This document shows positions 1 to 8,156 of a DNA stretch of 64,000 nt, piece by piece. A program made the position numbers and the translations under genes. The stretch is from Treponema_C sp050937815. Lineage in GTDB: Bacteria; Spirochaetota; Spirochaetia; Treponematales; Treponemataceae. The notes below the pieces were generated by a model, which saw nothing but the letters and a program-made list of their open reading frames with translations, ran no database searches and was not told the DNA's origin. The stretch lies in NCBI RefSeq assembly GCF_050937815.1, contig NZ_JACDIJ010000006.1:62001-126000 (forward strand). Reading direction: 5' to 3'. Position 1 is the first letter of the stretch, and every line of letters starts with the position of its first letter.

Positions 1-161
1 GAAAGTTCTTTTGCACATAGTTTAACCCATGTGGAATTCACACAAACGGAATAAAACGAATATTCCTTAGCTTCTGAACAAAGTTTGATAATAGCATCTT
101 CTTTCGCATCGGGTTTTAGTAATGTGTGGTCTATCATCTTTGCAATGGAAGATTTAGTCAT
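1..161 (-). CDS. deoC: Deoxyribose-phosphate aldolase, N-terminal part (partial)
   Basis: Only the first 53 codons lie inside the window; the rest runs off the left edge. The visible protein begins MTKSSIAKMIDHTLLKPDA and continues into FYSVCVNS, the N-terminal signature of DeoC (IDHTLLKPDA followed by a strand carrying CVN). The family cleaves 2-deoxyribose-5-phosphate to glyceraldehyde-3-phosphate and acetaldehyde in deoxynucleoside catabolism. The start is fixed by a full AGGAGG at 166-171, four bases before the ATG. The catalytic lysine cannot be seen. Confidence 0.85.
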   Translation of the reverse strand, partial: MTKSSIAKMIDHTLLKPDAKEDAIIKLCSEAKEYSFYSVCVNSTWVKLCAKEL

Positions 162-207
162 AAAACCTCCTAAATAAAATGAATAACAATACTACCAATA
201 CATATAT

Positions 208-236
208 ATTTAAGCACGGTTTTTTTTATATGTCAA
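208..236 (-). promoter_or_regulatory. Putative deoC promoter
   Basis: On the minus strand TTGACA (231-236) is followed after 17 bp by TTAAAT (208-213). The -35 box is perfect and the -10 box is weak. It would give a leader of about 40 nt with a strong ribosome binding site. The surrounding 162-392 stretch is very AT-rich and holds no gene. Confidence 0.35.
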
Positions 237-350
237 ACAAAATTTAAATATTTATTAAATAAAGTGTAGAATATTTAAATTTTTATAAATATTTTATAAA
301 AAACATCAGGTAAATTTATTATTTTTTTGAAAATTATGGAGAAAAAATAG

Positions 351-375
351 ATACTATAAGCGGCTTTTATAGTAT
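351..375 (-). terminator. Putative terminator after the barrel/lipoprotein pair
   Basis: A perfect 9-bp inverted repeat (ATACTATAA / TTATAGTAT, 7-base loop) lies just beyond the stop of the minus-strand gene ending at 393. On that strand it is followed by a T-rich run at about 344-349. The stem is AT-only, so it may be weak. A second small stem (ATACGG / CCGTAT) overlaps the stop codon itself. Confidence 0.45.
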
Positions 376-392
376 TTTTACAATACGGCTTT

Positions 393-1190
393 TCACCGTA
401 TTTTTCCGGGGACAATGCGGGCGCAGAGCATAAGCATACTGCCGTCGAGGCCTCTTTTATCAATAATACCGCCCAGAGAAAGATATCCTTTTATTCCGAT
501 TCCTGTTGCCAATCCATTTGAAAACGTATAATCCCATGCAAACTGTACCGATGGATAGGCAAAGCGCATGTTTTGCCAAAACCAACGGTTTATAGCCGCT
601 ATATTTTCAGGCGGCGCAGATGTATTGATTGCTCGAGCTGCAAAGCGTAAAGAAAGCGATATACCCGTTCCGGCGGAAAAAACGGAATGTCCGGCCGAAA
701 AATTAAAAACAACCGGTATGTCGAGCATTAGGGAGGGAACATAGGCAGCACGCTGTTCGATTTCGGCTGGCAGCGCCCTCTTTTGAACCTTGTCCCATAG
801 ATAATAGGATGCAAAATAATTGGCATGCGGAGAAAATGATACGGCCATTTGATTATGTGAATAAAACGGAATATTCCCGCCTGCTCCGATGGTAAAAACT
901 ACCGGAGAGGGTGCGCTGTTTTTATCGGTATTTAAAATACCTGCGGCACCGAAGGTAAAAACGAGGGGACTGCTTTGTGCTTTTTGAAGGGTAGAATCGG
1001 CGTCTTGCACGATTTTTTCATTTTCTGTACTTGCGATTTCTTTTTTTTCGGCAGAATCTTCATTTGTCACAGGCGGCTGTTGTGTCGGCTGCGGTTCAAG
1101 AGCGTTTGCTTCGGCGTATAAAAAGTTTAACCCGTTTACAAAGCGGGTACATAAAAATAAAAAGGCGCAAAATACATACAGTTTTTTCAT
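393..1190 (-). CDS. Predicted outer-membrane/periplasmic protein, treponemal type
   Basis: A 265-aa protein with an N-terminal signal segment (MKKLYVFCAFLFL...), then a low-complexity Pro/Gln/Glu/Ser stretch (about 30-75), then a body of alternating aromatic and small residues with Gly-rich turns (FTFGAAGIL, FTIGAGGNI, FSAGTGISLSLRF) that looks like a small beta-barrel. The end lies close to the last strand, as is common for outer-membrane barrels. It follows the lipoprotein gene by only 4 bp, so the two are co-transcribed. A clean AGAGGAG precedes the ATG. No family name can be given with confidence. Confidence 0.6.
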   Translation of the reverse strand: MKKLYVFCAFLFLCTRFVNGLNFLYAEANALEPQPTQQPPVTNEDSAEKKEIASTENEKIVQDADSTLQKAQSSPLVFTFGAAGILNTDKNSAPSPVVFTIGAGGNIPFYSHNQMAVSFSPHANYFASYYLWDKVQKRALPAEIEQRAAYVPSLMLDIPVVFNFSAGHSVFSAGTGISLSLRFAARAINTSAPPENIAAINRWFWQNMRFAYPSVQFAWDYTFSNGLATGIGIKGYLSLGGIIDKRGLDGSMLMLCARIVPGKIR

Positions 1191-1194
1191 TCTG

Positions 1195-2448
1195 CTACTC
1201 CTCTTTTTTGTATAAAACTTGCTCCAAATCTACGGCGACAAAGCCGCTTCTTCCCGTCTCAAAAAAAGCGGTTTCTTCCCAAGCTGCAAACAAAGTAGAG
1301 CCGGCAATTAAAGCATATGAATATGTATAGCCTGCCGGAAGGCGCGGCAGTTTAAATACGGAAGGTTTTCCTTCGTTCAGGACATGCTTCATCGGTAAAG
1401 TGCCTGCAAAACATACTGTTCCGTCTTCGAAAAATGCTGCCGAATAGTGGTCCGCCGTCGTTGCATATGCTTGACGCGGATTCGGGGCGTGTTCACGCTG
1501 CACAAAACGGAACGGCGACGGGGAACCGTCGGCACTGTATTCAAGATACCAGGGAACCGACGGAGGAACGGGAGCAAGCAAATCTTTAAGGCGCTCGGGC
1601 ATAACCGATGTCCGGAGCGGCCGGATTTTTTCACGAAATTCATGTACGCTTATTTCCTCATGTATAAGCTTCGGTTTAAAGCCGGAAGCACCTGTATCCG
1701 AACTGATACGGGCTTGTGCAAAGGCGGTAACCGGCTCAACCGTATAAAACGAGTATGCATAAAATTCGGTACGCTGTGCCTCGGTTTCTTTCAAAAGAGC
1801 ATACCAAATATTGTCTATAAAAAAAAGCTCGCGCAGTTCGGCTTTGACCGGCCAATTAAAATCCCGGCTGTTCAAAAGCGGAATAAAGCCGCGGTTTTCT
1901 TTAACGTATTGCACTAAAAAATAATCCGACTTTTCCGTCTGCGGTAACAGTTTTTTTTCGGCAGCGTTTGTTTCGGCTGAAAATCGTGCGGATGCAAAAA
2001 TACTGTTCGTATATAAATTAAAGACGGGCGTACCGTCGATACAAAATAAAGAACCGCAGGCAGCCGGTGAAAAGATATCAGCATCTTTTACAAGAAATGT
2101 TTTTGAAGCAATCCCTTCTTTTTGCAGTCCCGACGCGGCAGGACAAACCAGTAAGCCGAGTTTATTAACCAAAAAGTAACCCGTACCGTCTATAGGAACG
2201 GAAGAAGTAATGCGGACGGCTTCAGTCCACGGCTTTTTTTGCACTTTAGGAGCATTGCGGGGCACATCCGTTTCCTTAAAACCGTCTTCCGTAAAATAAA
2301 ACCAGCGGTGCGTCAGCCCTGTTCCGCCGTTGTTCGCTTGCAAAATGCGTGAATATTCAACGGGAATATCTTGAGCGTTTTTTTTGGAGCAGGAAGCGGT
2401 ACAAAACATAAGCACAAAAAGACCGCATATAAAAAATGCTTTTTTCAT
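1195..2448 (-). CDS. Putative lipoprotein of unknown function
   Basis: A 417-aa protein with a type II signal peptide ending FCTASC (lipobox cysteine near residue 20), so it should be lipid-anchored. The body has repeated short strands with Trp/Tyr/Phe and Gly (for example GYFLVNKLGLLVCP, FFEDGTVCFAGTL, LIAGSTLFAAWEETAF), suggesting a beta-propeller-like fold. It heads a two-gene operon with the barrel protein ending at 393. No Shine-Dalgarno stands at a usable distance; a promoter seven bases upstream suggests a leaderless message. Function unknown. Confidence 0.65.
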   Translation of the reverse strand: MKKAFFICGLFVLMFCTASCSKKNAQDIPVEYSRILQANNGGTGLTHRWFYFTEDGFKETDVPRNAPKVQKKPWTEAVRITSSVPIDGTGYFLVNKLGLLVCPAASGLQKEGIASKTFLVKDADIFSPAACGSLFCIDGTPVFNLYTNSIFASARFSAETNAAEKKLLPQTEKSDYFLVQYVKENRGFIPLLNSRDFNWPVKAELRELFFIDNIWYALLKETEAQRTEFYAYSFYTVEPVTAFAQARISSDTGASGFKPKLIHEEISVHEFREKIRPLRTSVMPERLKDLLAPVPPSVPWYLEYSADGSPSPFRFVQREHAPNPRQAYATTADHYSAAFFEDGTVCFAGTLPMKHVLNEGKPSVFKLPRLPAGYTYSYALIAGSTLFAAWEETAFFETGRSGFVAVDLEQVLYKKEE

Positions 2449-2455
2449 CGCTTAC

Positions 2456-2484
2456 AGTGTACCCTTCACGCAGGCTAAAATCAA
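2456..2484 (-). promoter_or_regulatory. Promoter giving a leaderless mRNA for the 2448 lipoprotein
   Basis: On the minus strand TTGATT (2479-2484), a 17-bp spacer and TACACT (2456-2461) lie seven bases before the ATG at 2448, so predicted transcription starts at or beside the start codon. Confidence 0.45.
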
Positions 2485-2587
2485 GTACCGCAGCAAAGTA
2501 TGGCTGCAAATCGCTTGTTCCGAGCTATACAAGAATCCGTAAAAAATGATATGTTTAAAGTATCTGTAGTTCGGACAGGGGGACGGT

Positions 2588-3391
2588 GTGGATAAAAGTC
2601 TTGTTGTAATTACCGGCGGATCAAGCGGCATAGGAAAGGCGCTTGCAAAAGAATGCGCTCTAAAAGGTATGGACGTAATTATCGGTGCGAGAAAAAAGGC
2701 TGCGCTTGAAAAAACATTGCGGTACTTGACGCCGCTTTGTACCCGAGGAAATACCGTAAACGCATACGAACTTGATGTTTCAAAAGAAAAATCGATTATC
2801 CGTTTTATTAAAAACTGCGTTAAAGACGGCCGCGAAATCGATATGCTTATCAATTGTGCGGGCATAGCCGTGTGTAAAGAAATAGAAAAAACGGATTCCG
2901 ACGAATACAGTGAAACGGTACTTGTCAATTATTTGGGTACTGCATTGACGGTTAAACACGCCCTGCCGTATATAAAAAAGGGTAGTGCGTCGCGTGTTGT
3001 AAATGTGTCGTCTATGGCCGGCGTTATGGGCGTTTACGGTTACAGTGCCTACACGCCGTCAAAATATGCGGTTGTCGGATTCAGCGAAGTTTTACGGAAC
3101 GAACTGATTCCGTACGGGATAAGAGTTTCCCTTGTGCTGCCCGCCGACACCGACACTCCTCAGCTTGCAAACGAAAACCGCACAAAGCCCGATATAACGA
3201 AAAAAATCTCGGGAACTATAAAACCCATGACGGCCGAAAAAGCGGCTCAAGCGATAATGAAGGGTATTCAAGGCGGCCGCTTTTTAATTATTCCCGGTTT
3301 TACATCCAAGATTGTTTATACTCTTAACCGCATATTTCCCGGCCTTATGTATGCGTATTCAAAACGGGTAATACAAAAGCATAGCAAATAA
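2588..3391 (+). CDS. SDR-family oxidoreductase resembling 3-ketodihydrosphingosine reductase
   Basis: A 267-aa classical short-chain dehydrogenase. GGSSGIG (about 9-15) is the nucleotide-binding loop, NCAG (about 89) follows, and the catalytic set is VNVSSMAG plus YSAYTPSK (Tyr-x3-Lys near residue 155). The segment VLPADTDTPQLANENRTKP closely parallels the PPDTDTPGFxEENKTKP stretch of eukaryotic and bacterial 3-ketodihydrosphingosine reductases (KDSR/Tsc10), so reduction of a long-chain 3-keto sphingoid base or similar lipid is a real possibility. No serine palmitoyltransferase lies in the window. The GTG start is chosen because AGGGGG lies just upstream. Another lipid or sterol-type SDR is the alternative. 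Confidence 0.75.
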   Translation: MDKSLVVITGGSSGIGKALAKECALKGMDVIIGARKKAALEKTLRYLTPLCTRGNTVNAYELDVSKEKSIIRFIKNCVKDGREIDMLINCAGIAVCKEIEKTDSDEYSETVLVNYLGTALTVKHALPYIKKGSASRVVNVSSMAGVMGVYGYSAYTPSKYAVVGFSEVLRNELIPYGIRVSLVLPADTDTPQLANENRTKPDITKKISGTIKPMTAEKAAQAIMKGIQGGRFLIIPGFTSKIVYTLNRIFPGLMYAYSKRVIQKHSK

Positions 3392-3410
3392 ACATACCAT
3401 CCCCCTTTGC

Positions 3411-3435
3411 GTTCTTTGCTTTTGAAGTAAAGAAC
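3411..3435. terminator. Hairpin between convergent genes
   Basis: An 11-bp stem (GTTCTTTGCTT paired with AAGTAAAGAAC through one G.T, 3-base loop) lies between the SDR gene and the convergent lipoprotein gene. It lacks a strong T-tract, so it is a candidate bidirectional terminator only. Confidence 0.35.
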
Positions 3436-3447
3436 GGCGGCGCAGCC

Positions 3448-4062
3448 TTATATGCCGGGCGGTTTTGTCCGTATATGACTTCCGTTGAAGGTTCCTTTTG
3501 CAATTTTTTCGGCAATTAAAACGTCGTCAAGCTGCCAGGGGTCGTCGTAGGTGCATATAAGAGCATTGAGTTTCGGCCAATTAAAGAGGCTTACATGTTC
3601 GTACACGGTTTGATTACTGTTGTGCGATAGGACAAACAGCCGGTACAAAATAAAAGCCGTAAAACCGCCGCTTTTATCCGCTTTCGTGCCGAACGGATAT
3701 ATACAACCCTGCGGCCGTATATCGGTTTCATCCATGTAAAATAAAAAAGGTGTTACGCGGTTTTTCGGCAAAACAAGCTGTATCTCGCCTTGTCCTTCAT
3801 GTAAAAGAATATTACGCGCATCGCCTTTTTCGTCAATATAGAAAAGATAAGCAGAATGAACTGACCTGCGCGGAGCGGAATTTTCTTCATTTTGCGTTGT
3901 GGATTGAGAGCGGTATTGTTCCGGTATACGCAAGCTGATTTTTTCGTGTGTGCCGAACAGGGGAAGCGTCGATTGTGTACAGCCTGCCGTACACAATACT
4001 GTGTACACAAATGCGCACGCAAGGAACAAAAAACGCCTCCGCATAAACGTAAAGATATTCAT
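3448..4062 (-). CDS. Small putative lipoprotein
   Basis: A 204-aa protein with Arg-rich N-region (MRRR) and lipobox LCTAGC at about residues 23-28, predicting a lipid-anchored protein. The mature part has aromatic beta-strand-like segments (HSAYLFYIDEKGD, FLFYMDETDI, GGFTAFILYRLF) and no recognisable domain. The start is the first ATG; an in-frame ATG six codons later would leave a shorter signal. No good Shine-Dalgarno precedes it, and TATATA ends six bases before the ATG, so it may also be leaderless. Function unknown. Confidence 0.55.
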   Translation of the reverse strand: MNIFTFMRRRFLFLACAFVYTVLCTAGCTQSTLPLFGTHEKISLRIPEQYRSQSTTQNEENSAPRRSVHSAYLFYIDEKGDARNILLHEGQGEIQLVLPKNRVTPFLFYMDETDIRPQGCIYPFGTKADKSGGFTAFILYRLFVLSHNSNQTVYEHVSLFNWPKLNALICTYDDPWQLDDVLIAEKIAKGTFNGSHIRTKPPGI

Positions 4063-4123
4063 ACCCTATATATAGGCGCAGGTTGTAAAAAAAACAGACT
4101 TTTATGCAAAAAAAATAAAAAAA

Positions 4124-5455
4124 TCAGTATTGCATTAAATAACGGTCGATTTCCCATTGACTGACGCGCGTATTGTATTCGCGGCATTCAAGTTTTTTAG
4201 CCTTGATGTATTTTTCGCTTATGTGCTGTCCGAGAACATCTAAAACAAAGGTATCTTTTTCGAGCTCCGCCAAAGCTTTTTCCAAAGAATCGGGTAGACT
4301 TTCAACGCAGCATTGTTCCCGCTCCGCCTTTGTCATTTTGTATACGTTACCGTTGACCGCTTTGGGAGGTTTAAGATTATTTTTGATTCCTTCAAGTCCT
4401 GCGGCCAAAATAACGGCGAGGGCAAGATAGGGATTTGCCGAAGGGTCGGGAGAGCGCAGTTCTATGCGGGTTGAATTACCGCGCGAAGAGGGAATGCGGA
4501 TAAGCGGGCTTCTGTTTTGTGCCGACCAAGCTATATGTACGGGAGCTTCCTGCCCGGGTACGAGTCGTTTGTAAGAATTTACCAGCGGATTTAATACGGC
4601 TGTCATTCCTTTTATGTGCGCCATAATACCGGCCATAAAACTGTAGGCTTCGCAGCTTAACCCGTTACAGTCGTCGGGATTGTAAAATACGTTTGTACCG
4701 TTTTTTGACATTGAAAGATTTATATGCATACCGCTTCCGGCAACTCCGAAAACGGGTTTGGGCATAAAAGTTGCGTGAAGACCGTGTTTGCGTGCAATGG
4801 TTTTGACGGCAAGTTTAAAAGTCATTACACGGTCGGCCGTTTCGAGCGCTCCGCCGTATTTAAAGTCGATTTCATGCTGTCCGGGAGCGCATTCGTGATG
4901 CGAAGCTTCTATTTCAAAGCCCATTTCTTCCAGATTCAATACGATGTCGCGCCGCACATCTTCACCCGGATCTATGGGGCCGATATCGAAATAGCCGGCA
5001 TCGTCAAAGGTTTTTAGGGTGGGCTTTCCTTTTTTATTTGTGCGGAACAAAAAAAACTCGCATTCGGGCCCGACATTAAAGGTATAGCCCAGGGAAGCTG
5101 CCTCATCGAGAACTTTGCGCAGAACACGGCGCGGACAGCCTTCAAAAGGAAGACCTTTTGTTGTATATACATCGCAGATAAGGCGCGCAACACCCTCGGG
5201 CGCCGGCCGCCACGGGAAATGCGTGTAACTCGTAATGTCCGGATACAAATACATATCCGATTCTTCAATACGGACAAATCCTTCAATAGACGAGCCGTCG
5301 AACATACATTGATTGTTCAGCGCTTTTTCCAATTGGCTGACGGTGATGGCAACATTTTTCAGCGAGCCGAGAATATCGGTAAACTGAAGCCTTATAAAAC
5401 GGATACGCCGGTCTTTTGCGTGACGGATAATGTCTTGTGCGGTAAGAGAATCCAC
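4124..5455 (-). CDS. glnA: Glutamine synthetase, type I (alpha subgroup)
   Basis: A 443-aa protein, the size of Bacillus-type GSI-alpha. FDGSSIEGF (about 52-60), GPECEFFLF (about 128-136), the ATP/glutamate region GSGMHINLSM and NPYLALAVILAAG are all present, as expected for the dodecameric enzyme making glutamine from glutamate, ammonia and ATP. The 25-residue insertion and the adenylylation-site tyrosine segment of GSI-beta enzymes are absent, so control by adenylylation is unlikely; feedback or transcriptional control is more probable. Start GTG follows AAGGGG at good spacing. It is a single-gene unit with its own promoter. Confidence 0.95.
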   Translation of the reverse strand: MDSLTAQDIIRHAKDRRIRFIRLQFTDILGSLKNVAITVSQLEKALNNQCMFDGSSIEGFVRIEESDMYLYPDITSYTHFPWRPAPEGVARLICDVYTTKGLPFEGCPRRVLRKVLDEAASLGYTFNVGPECEFFLFRTNKKGKPTLKTFDDAGYFDIGPIDPGEDVRRDIVLNLEEMGFEIEASHHECAPGQHEIDFKYGGALETADRVMTFKLAVKTIARKHGLHATFMPKPVFGVAGSGMHINLSMSKNGTNVFYNPDDCNGLSCEAYSFMAGIMAHIKGMTAVLNPLVNSYKRLVPGQEAPVHIAWSAQNRSPLIRIPSSRGNSTRIELRSPDPSANPYLALAVILAAGLEGIKNNLKPPKAVNGNVYKMTKAEREQCCVESLPDSLEKALAELEKDTFVLDVLGQHISEKYIKAKKLECREYNTRVSQWEIDRYLMQY

Positions 5456-5482
5456 GATTTTCCCCTTGGGCTTGGATAGCGC

Positions 5483-5511
5483 ATTATATCAAAAGGAAAA
5501 ACCTCTTGCAA
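5483..5511 (-). promoter_or_regulatory. glnA promoter
   Basis: Minus strand TTGCAA (5506-5511), 17-bp spacer, TATAAT (5483-5488). It predicts a 5' leader of about 20 nt carrying the AAGGGG ribosome binding site. No glutamine riboswitch-like structure fits in so short a leader. Confidence 0.65.
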
Positions 5512-5562
5512 GCGGAAAAATCTTAAAAACCCGACTGCACGACGCTTATATTTGGGATCATT

Positions 5563-7032
5563 TTATTCTGCTTCTATGTAAATTATTCTGTCTGCTTGTG
5601 TAATAATAGTGGAATTCTCGGGGGCAAGGTACGGTTCATTTTTCGAATTGATGTAACCGATGATAACTATGTCGGATTCGATTTGATGCTTTTTCAATTC
5701 CTTAAAAGTAACGGAGCCTTTGAAACCGAAATATTCCGGCTTTTCTTCCTTTAAAACGCGTCCCTTTAAATTAAGCAAGTCATACATCATCGGAGAAATA
5801 TAAGGATGTCTTATGCAATTTACGATTAAATGAGCGTCTATAGTTTCTTTAAAAATGATTTCATCACCCTTTATCTTTTCTTTTATAATTTCGGAATTCT
5901 TTTCATTGATTATTTCGGCGATTGTATGTATGTCCGGATTTTCCTGTTCAATATTGTAAACCGTTAAAACGGTTCGCATATCTACATTTTTGACGGTTTC
6001 ATGTTCTTTTTGTTCCGAAAAAATGACGGCAAGAACTGCTTCCCGTATATTTACTTGTTTCAATACATCGATATCGGAATAATCTCCGTGTACATAAATA
6101 ATACCGCTAATATCCGGATTCTCGGATTCGGTAACTAACACTATTCTTTTTGAGCAGAATTTTTTATTATTAAGTAACTCTTCTATTACTTTTTTTGATG
6201 AATTGGTATAACCGCATAGGACTATATGATCTTTAATATCCAAATAACCTACTTTTCCTTTTTTTATATTTTCCATAATTTCTCCCATCTTTGATGATAT
6301 AATCGAGATAAAAAAGCTTATAAAGGCAATATTTGCAAATAGCGTAAGAAACGTAAAAAATTTTCCCATAAATGTTTCGGGAGAACTGTCGACCAAACCA
6401 ATAAGTTCCAACATAAAAATGATATGCGGCCCTAAAGAGGTGTTGGGATTTACTTGGGATTCCGCCCAAAACAGCCCGACGGAGTTTACAATTATTATCA
6501 AAAAGGTTCCGCCGAGTAAGGTAAAAAATGAAAAATAAGATTCTTTTAAACTTTTTATCAATATTGAAATATGAGAAAAAAGCCTTTTTAATTTAAATAT
6601 TCGTAAAAACCTTAAAACTTTAATAAAACGGAAAAATCTGAATGCTCTGAATATCCGTAAAAAACGTATAAGCGGAAAAAGCGCTATTAAATCCAACAAA
6701 GCCGAAAATGAAAAAATCCATGAACATTTATGTATTACAGCGTGAAAAAAATTATGTGCTTTTATGTCTTCAATAAAATCCGTTGAAATATAAAACCTGA
6801 TTATATATTCTATAATAAAAAATACGGTAATGCCGTTTTCAAGTTTAAATATCCATACGGGAATATTTGTATCCTGACGATACAATTGGAACACTGTCAA
6901 GAAAACGGATAAAGCGATTATTACTAATATTGTAATATCTACATATATCTGTTTGGAGTTATATCGGCTTTCAAGCCACCAATATAAAAAACCTTTTATG
7001 CCCTTTTGTTTTGTTTTCGCAGTTCTATCCAC
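5563..7032 (-). CDS. Voltage-sensor ion channel with RCK/TrkA-N domain and degenerate filter
   Basis: A 489-aa membrane protein. Six hydrophobic segments fill residues 25-240; the fourth is a run of Arg/Lys every third residue (RFLRIFRAFRFFRFIKVLRF), a classic S4 sensor. The pore loop between S5 and S6 should carry T-V-G-Y-G-D but reads L-I-G-L-V-D (ELIGLVDSSPETF), so potassium selectivity is doubtful. From about residue 265 a TrkA-N/RCK Rossmann domain follows (HIVLCGYTNSS, then VHGDYSDIDVLKQVNI), and the C-terminus looks like a second RCK-like lobe. It is probably a ligand-gated cation channel of the inner membrane. Start GTG with AAGGG about 12 bases upstream, which is rather far. The gene stands alone. 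Confidence 0.75.
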   Translation of the reverse strand: MDRTAKTKQKGIKGFLYWWLESRYNSKQIYVDITILVIIALSVFLTVFQLYRQDTNIPVWIFKLENGITVFFIIEYIIRFYISTDFIEDIKAHNFFHAVIHKCSWIFSFSALLDLIALFPLIRFLRIFRAFRFFRFIKVLRFLRIFKLKRLFSHISILIKSLKESYFSFFTLLGGTFLIIIVNSVGLFWAESQVNPNTSLGPHIIFMLELIGLVDSSPETFMGKFFTFLTLFANIAFISFFISIISSKMGEIMENIKKGKVGYLDIKDHIVLCGYTNSSKKVIEELLNNKKFCSKRIVLVTESENPDISGIIYVHGDYSDIDVLKQVNIREAVLAVIFSEQKEHETVKNVDMRTVLTVYNIEQENPDIHTIAEIINEKNSEIIKEKIKGDEIIFKETIDAHLIVNCIRHPYISPMMYDLLNLKGRVLKEEKPEYFGFKGSVTFKELKKHQIESDIVIIGYINSKNEPYLAPENSTIITQADRIIYIEAE

Positions 7033-7260
7033 CGGTAAGCAGCCCTTATAGTTGTATTTAAATTATATGTTATTTTATTAAAACACGCAAGTTTTTTTTC
7101 TGTAATTGATAACAAGTATAAAAAATAAAAAAAGGTTTTTATTTTTTACAAGGAATTTTCGGGGGTGCAAGCACTCTTGAAAAAAAAGGTGTAAAGTTTT
7201 ATAACAAAATAATAACACGCACAAAGCTATACCTGTAAAATAGGCTAAAGGAGTTATGCA

Positions 7261-7743
7261 ATGAGAAAAATTAAGGCAAAAGAAATTTCTGCCGAAAACT
7301 TCGGTTTATATGGAAGTTTTACGGATCTTCTTAATCCGCATGGTTACTGTTTGGGCGATTTTTATCCGGACAGACTGCTTGAGCCGGCTAAAACGACGCT
7401 GCCTCTCGCTTTTTCTCCTTTGATAGTTCATAAGCCTAAACAAATGCTTATTCATGTGGTCGAGTATCACAATTACACCGGAGAGATTTTTTTGCCTTTG
7501 GATACCGATGTGGTTATCCATGTCGCCCCTGCGAGTAATGTTTTAGTTCCCGAAAAAACCGAAGCATTTATTGTCCGAAAAGGAACAATTGTGCGTTTTA
7601 ATACGGGTGTGTATCATTATGCTCCCTTTTCCATCGAAAAAGATGAAGGCCGTGTTTTAATTGTGCTGCCCGAACGCACCTATATGAATGATTGCTGTGT
7701 CTTTGAGTATGAAGAAAAAGACCGTATGGAGATTGTTCTGTAA
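7261..7743 (+). CDS. AllA-like cupin (ureidoglycolate lyase family)
   Basis: A 160-aa single-domain protein. The central run HVVEYHNYTGEIFLPLDTD followed by VVIHVAPAS, EAFIVRKGTIVRFNTGVYHYAPF fits the ureidoglycolate lyase (AllA) cupin family, where the E-x-H-x-x-x-x-x-x-F-x-P-L motif and a later G-x-x-x-x-x-x-W/Y-H build the active site. Whether it acts on ureidoglycolate is uncertain because no other allantoin genes are nearby; a related sugar-acid or 2-hydroxyacid lyase is possible. GGAG lies eight bases before the ATG. It is a single-gene unit. Confidence 0.65.
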   Translation: MRKIKAKEISAENFGLYGSFTDLLNPHGYCLGDFYPDRLLEPAKTTLPLAFSPLIVHKPKQMLIHVVEYHNYTGEIFLPLDTDVVIHVAPASNVLVPEKTEAFIVRKGTIVRFNTGVYHYAPFSIEKDEGRVLIVLPERTYMNDCCVFEYEEKDRMEIVL

Positions 7744-7902
7744 AAATAAAAAGAGTAAAAAGGTATGGAAAACGTGCAGGCAAATATGACAAAGTCAATC
7801 TTGTCTTTTTTTATGATTACTGCCTTATAATAAGGAATATGCTTACCTGGGCATTTCCTTTGTGCCAAACCGCACTATTTTCAACAATATGTCAATAAAC
7901 GC
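7744..7902. other. Intergenic stretch before the deaD promoter
   Basis: About 160 bases between the cupin stop and the deaD promoter hold no convincing ORF, RNA gene or repeat. A T-rich run after position 7800 may end cupin transcription, but no stem is obvious. Confidence 0.3.
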
Positions 7903-7931
7903 TTGACCTTTTGCCGGTTTTGAGGTATATT
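7903..7931 (+). promoter_or_regulatory. deaD promoter
   Basis: TTGACC (7903-7908), 17-bp spacer, TATATT (7926-7931). Predicted start near 7938, giving a 5' leader of about 219 nt before the helicase ATG. Confidence 0.6.
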
Positions 7932-7937
7932 TAAAAC

Positions 7938-8156
7938 AGATGCACGTCTGAGAGCCGTATTCGGAATTTTCCTGAAAAGCAGAGTTTTGAAAAAATCGGG
8001 TTAGTGTTATAACACAATCATTGTGTTAAAGGCTGTTTGAAAAAGTGAGCGACTTTTTGGACAAGCCGACTAATAGCCCCCGGTTTTCGGAGTTCCCGCC
8101 CCGGATGAGGCGGAGAGGTTACACGGCCGAAAGGACTTGCTTAAAGGAAACGACAT
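7938..8156 (+). promoter_or_regulatory. Long structured 5' leader of the DEAD-box helicase gene
   Basis: The leader is far longer than others in the window and holds several inverted repeats. GTGTTA (8004-8009) can pair with the adjacent TAACAC (8010-8015); that same arm can instead pair with a second GTGTTA (8023-8028) as part of the perfect TAACACAAT/ATTGTGTTA repeat. Further down CCGCC/GGCGG can form a GC-rich stem near 8097-8114. Long structured leaders are known to control some cold-shock RNA helicase genes, so autoregulation by RNA unwinding is plausible. This is inference from inspection, not folding. Confidence 0.5.

Noticed and set aside
2452..2928. A 158-codon minus-strand frame opposite the start of the SDR gene
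   Set aside because: It lies antisense to the nucleotide-binding domain of the SDR, has Ser/Thr/Phe-rich shadow composition and no ribosome site.
5483..5511. A glutamine-responsive RNA before glnA
   Set aside because: Only about 20 nt lie between the predicted start and the GTG.
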